From the NCBI RefSeq assembly GCF_000016065.1, contig NC_009092.1, positions 744,001 through 808,000 of the forward strand: a stretch of 64,000 nucleotides of DNA, given 5' to 3'. A program made the translations under genes and the position numbers. The notes under the pieces are model-generated. The model was not told the origin of the DNA and did not search any database. It saw nothing but the letters and a program-made list of their open reading frames with translations. Origin of the DNA: Shewanella loihica PV-4 (GTDB taxonomy: Bacteria; Pseudomonadota; Gammaproteobacteria; Enterobacterales; Shewanellaceae). Positions 63,370 to 64,000 of the stretch are shown in pieces (within the stretch, counting starts at the first letter, position 1; each line of letters begins with the position of its first letter).

Positions 63370-64000
63370 TTAAACATCATAATCGAGTACCGGTGCCAAC
63401 CAGCGCTCTGTCTCCTCGACACTCATTCCTTTGCGCTTGGCGTAGTCCTCTACCTGATCCCGGCCGATATTGGTCACGCCGAAGTAGCGCGACTGCGGGT
63501 GGGCGAAGTACCAGCCGGAGACAGCGGCGGTGGGGAACATGGCGTAGCTCTCGGTGATCTTGAGATCTATGGTCTCGTCGGGCTTTAGTAGCTCCCACAG
63601 CAGGCCTTTCTCTGTGTGATCCGGGCAGGCGGGGTAACCGGGGGCCGGACGTATGCCCTTGTATTTCTCGCGGATCAGCGCCTCGTTATCCAGGTTCTCA
63701 TCGGCGGCGTAGCCCCAGAACTCCTTACGCACCCGCTCGTGCATCCGTTCGGCGAAGGCCTCGACCAGACGGTCGGCTAGACACTTGAGCATGATGGCGC
63801 TGTAGTCGTCATGGTTGGCCTCGAAGCGGGCCACATGTTCGTCGATGCCGTGTCCTGCAGTGACGGCGAAGCCACCCATGTAATCGGCGACGCCAGAGTC
63901 TTTCGGCGCGACGAAGTCGGCGAGACAGAAGTTGTCGTTGCCCACACGTTCTATCTGCATCCGCAGATGGTGAGTGGTCATCTCAACCTTGCTACGGCTC
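63370..64000 (-). CDS. metH: Cobalamin-dependent methionine synthase, C-terminal part (5' end outside window)
   Basis: The frame is open to the window edge, so about 210 C-terminal residues are seen. This is the SAM-binding reactivation domain of Met[16 protein letters not shown] is the SAM-binding motif, and [20 protein letters not shown] (20 residues) together with [11 protein letters not shown] at the end match the family. The full protein should be about 1,240 residues and make methionine from homocysteine and methyl-THF. Its 3' end lies 100 bp from the 55-bp array. Confidence 0.95.
   Translation of the reverse strand, partial: SRSKVEMTTHHLRMQIERVGNDNFCLADFVAPKDSGVADYMGGFAVTAGHGIDEHVARFEANHDDYSAIMLKCLADRLVEAFAERMHERVRKEFWGYAADENLDNEALIREKYKGIRPAPGYPACPDHTEKGLLWELLKPDETIDLKITESYAMFPTAAVSGWYFAHPQSRYFGVTNIGRDQVEDYAKRKGMSVEETERWLAPVLDYDV

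Noticed and set aside
1..64000. tRNA, rRNA, insertion sequences, prophage genes
   Set aside because: I looked for cloverleaf-like TTCRANNC segments, transposase motifs and phage genes and saw none that I could support. The katG repeats have no associated transposase.

Overview
The window looks like chromosomal DNA of a gamma-proteobacterium, most likely a higher-GC Shewanella. The reasons are the gene families (NhaD, ArfA, CysJIH, HldE, a TIGR03899 protein, a zinc-ribbon/rhomboid fusion), the large number of periplasmic and outer-membrane proteins, and the nitrate/NO-type respiration genes. The species is an inference from memory of the genus; no search was possible. I see no rRNA or tRNA gene, CRISPR array, transposase, integrase or prophage.

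Layout. 1-4200: NO detoxification, with norR (its last codons lie outside the window) and a quinol NO reductase behind a sigma-54 promoter and NorR-type sites. 4230-7650: lipid A/LPS synthesis (lpxL, hldE) plus a zinc-protease-like gene coupled to hldE. 7650-11040: a small unknown gene and the three-gene transhydrogenase (pntA1, pntA2, pntB). 11369-15673: sulfite/PAPS reduction (cysJ, cysI, cysH). 16155-24220: a membrane-anchored unknown, a peroxiredoxin, an S41-like protein that seems to have lost its catalytic residues, phospholipase A, cobA, a TIGR03899 protein and an MFS carrier. 24423-28799: a cluster behind a Fur-like box (porin-like protein, imelysin lipoprotein, diheme DUF1111 lipoprotein), followed by hemG and a b561-type cytochrome. 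30193-34487: a LysR regulator divergent from a periplasmic Ntn amidase, and an HlyD/FUSC-type exporter pair.

34885-44452 holds mostly single genes: a lipoprotein, DUF4328, a DsbA-like protein with a His-rich loop, a DnaJ-related protein, nfsB, a beta-barrel, an EEP-family hydrolase, an AI-2E family permease, a zinc-ribbon protein and an EamA permease. 44634-49052: arfA with a terminator hairpin inside its reading frame, the nucleoside salvage pair rihA-rbsK and an NhaC-type antiporter. 49188-58786: nhaD, pirin, the rhomboid fusion, a CheY-like receiver, two secreted unknowns, an SDR, a YbaK-type deacylase and an SseB-like protein. 58938-63355 is a patchwork of related non-coding repeats on both sides of a katG whose product carries a signal peptide. 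The window ends in the 3' part of metH.

Two larger patterns go beyond the gene list. Short degenerate tandem repeats (11-18 bp units) sit in at least five intergenic gaps, some starting exactly at a stop codon. The mosaic repeat family around katG is built of many small palindromes, has copies in both orientations and ends in a 55-bp tandem array. Start sites were moved inward from the longest possible reading frame where a ribosome binding site, signal peptide or family alignment favoured it; each case is noted.
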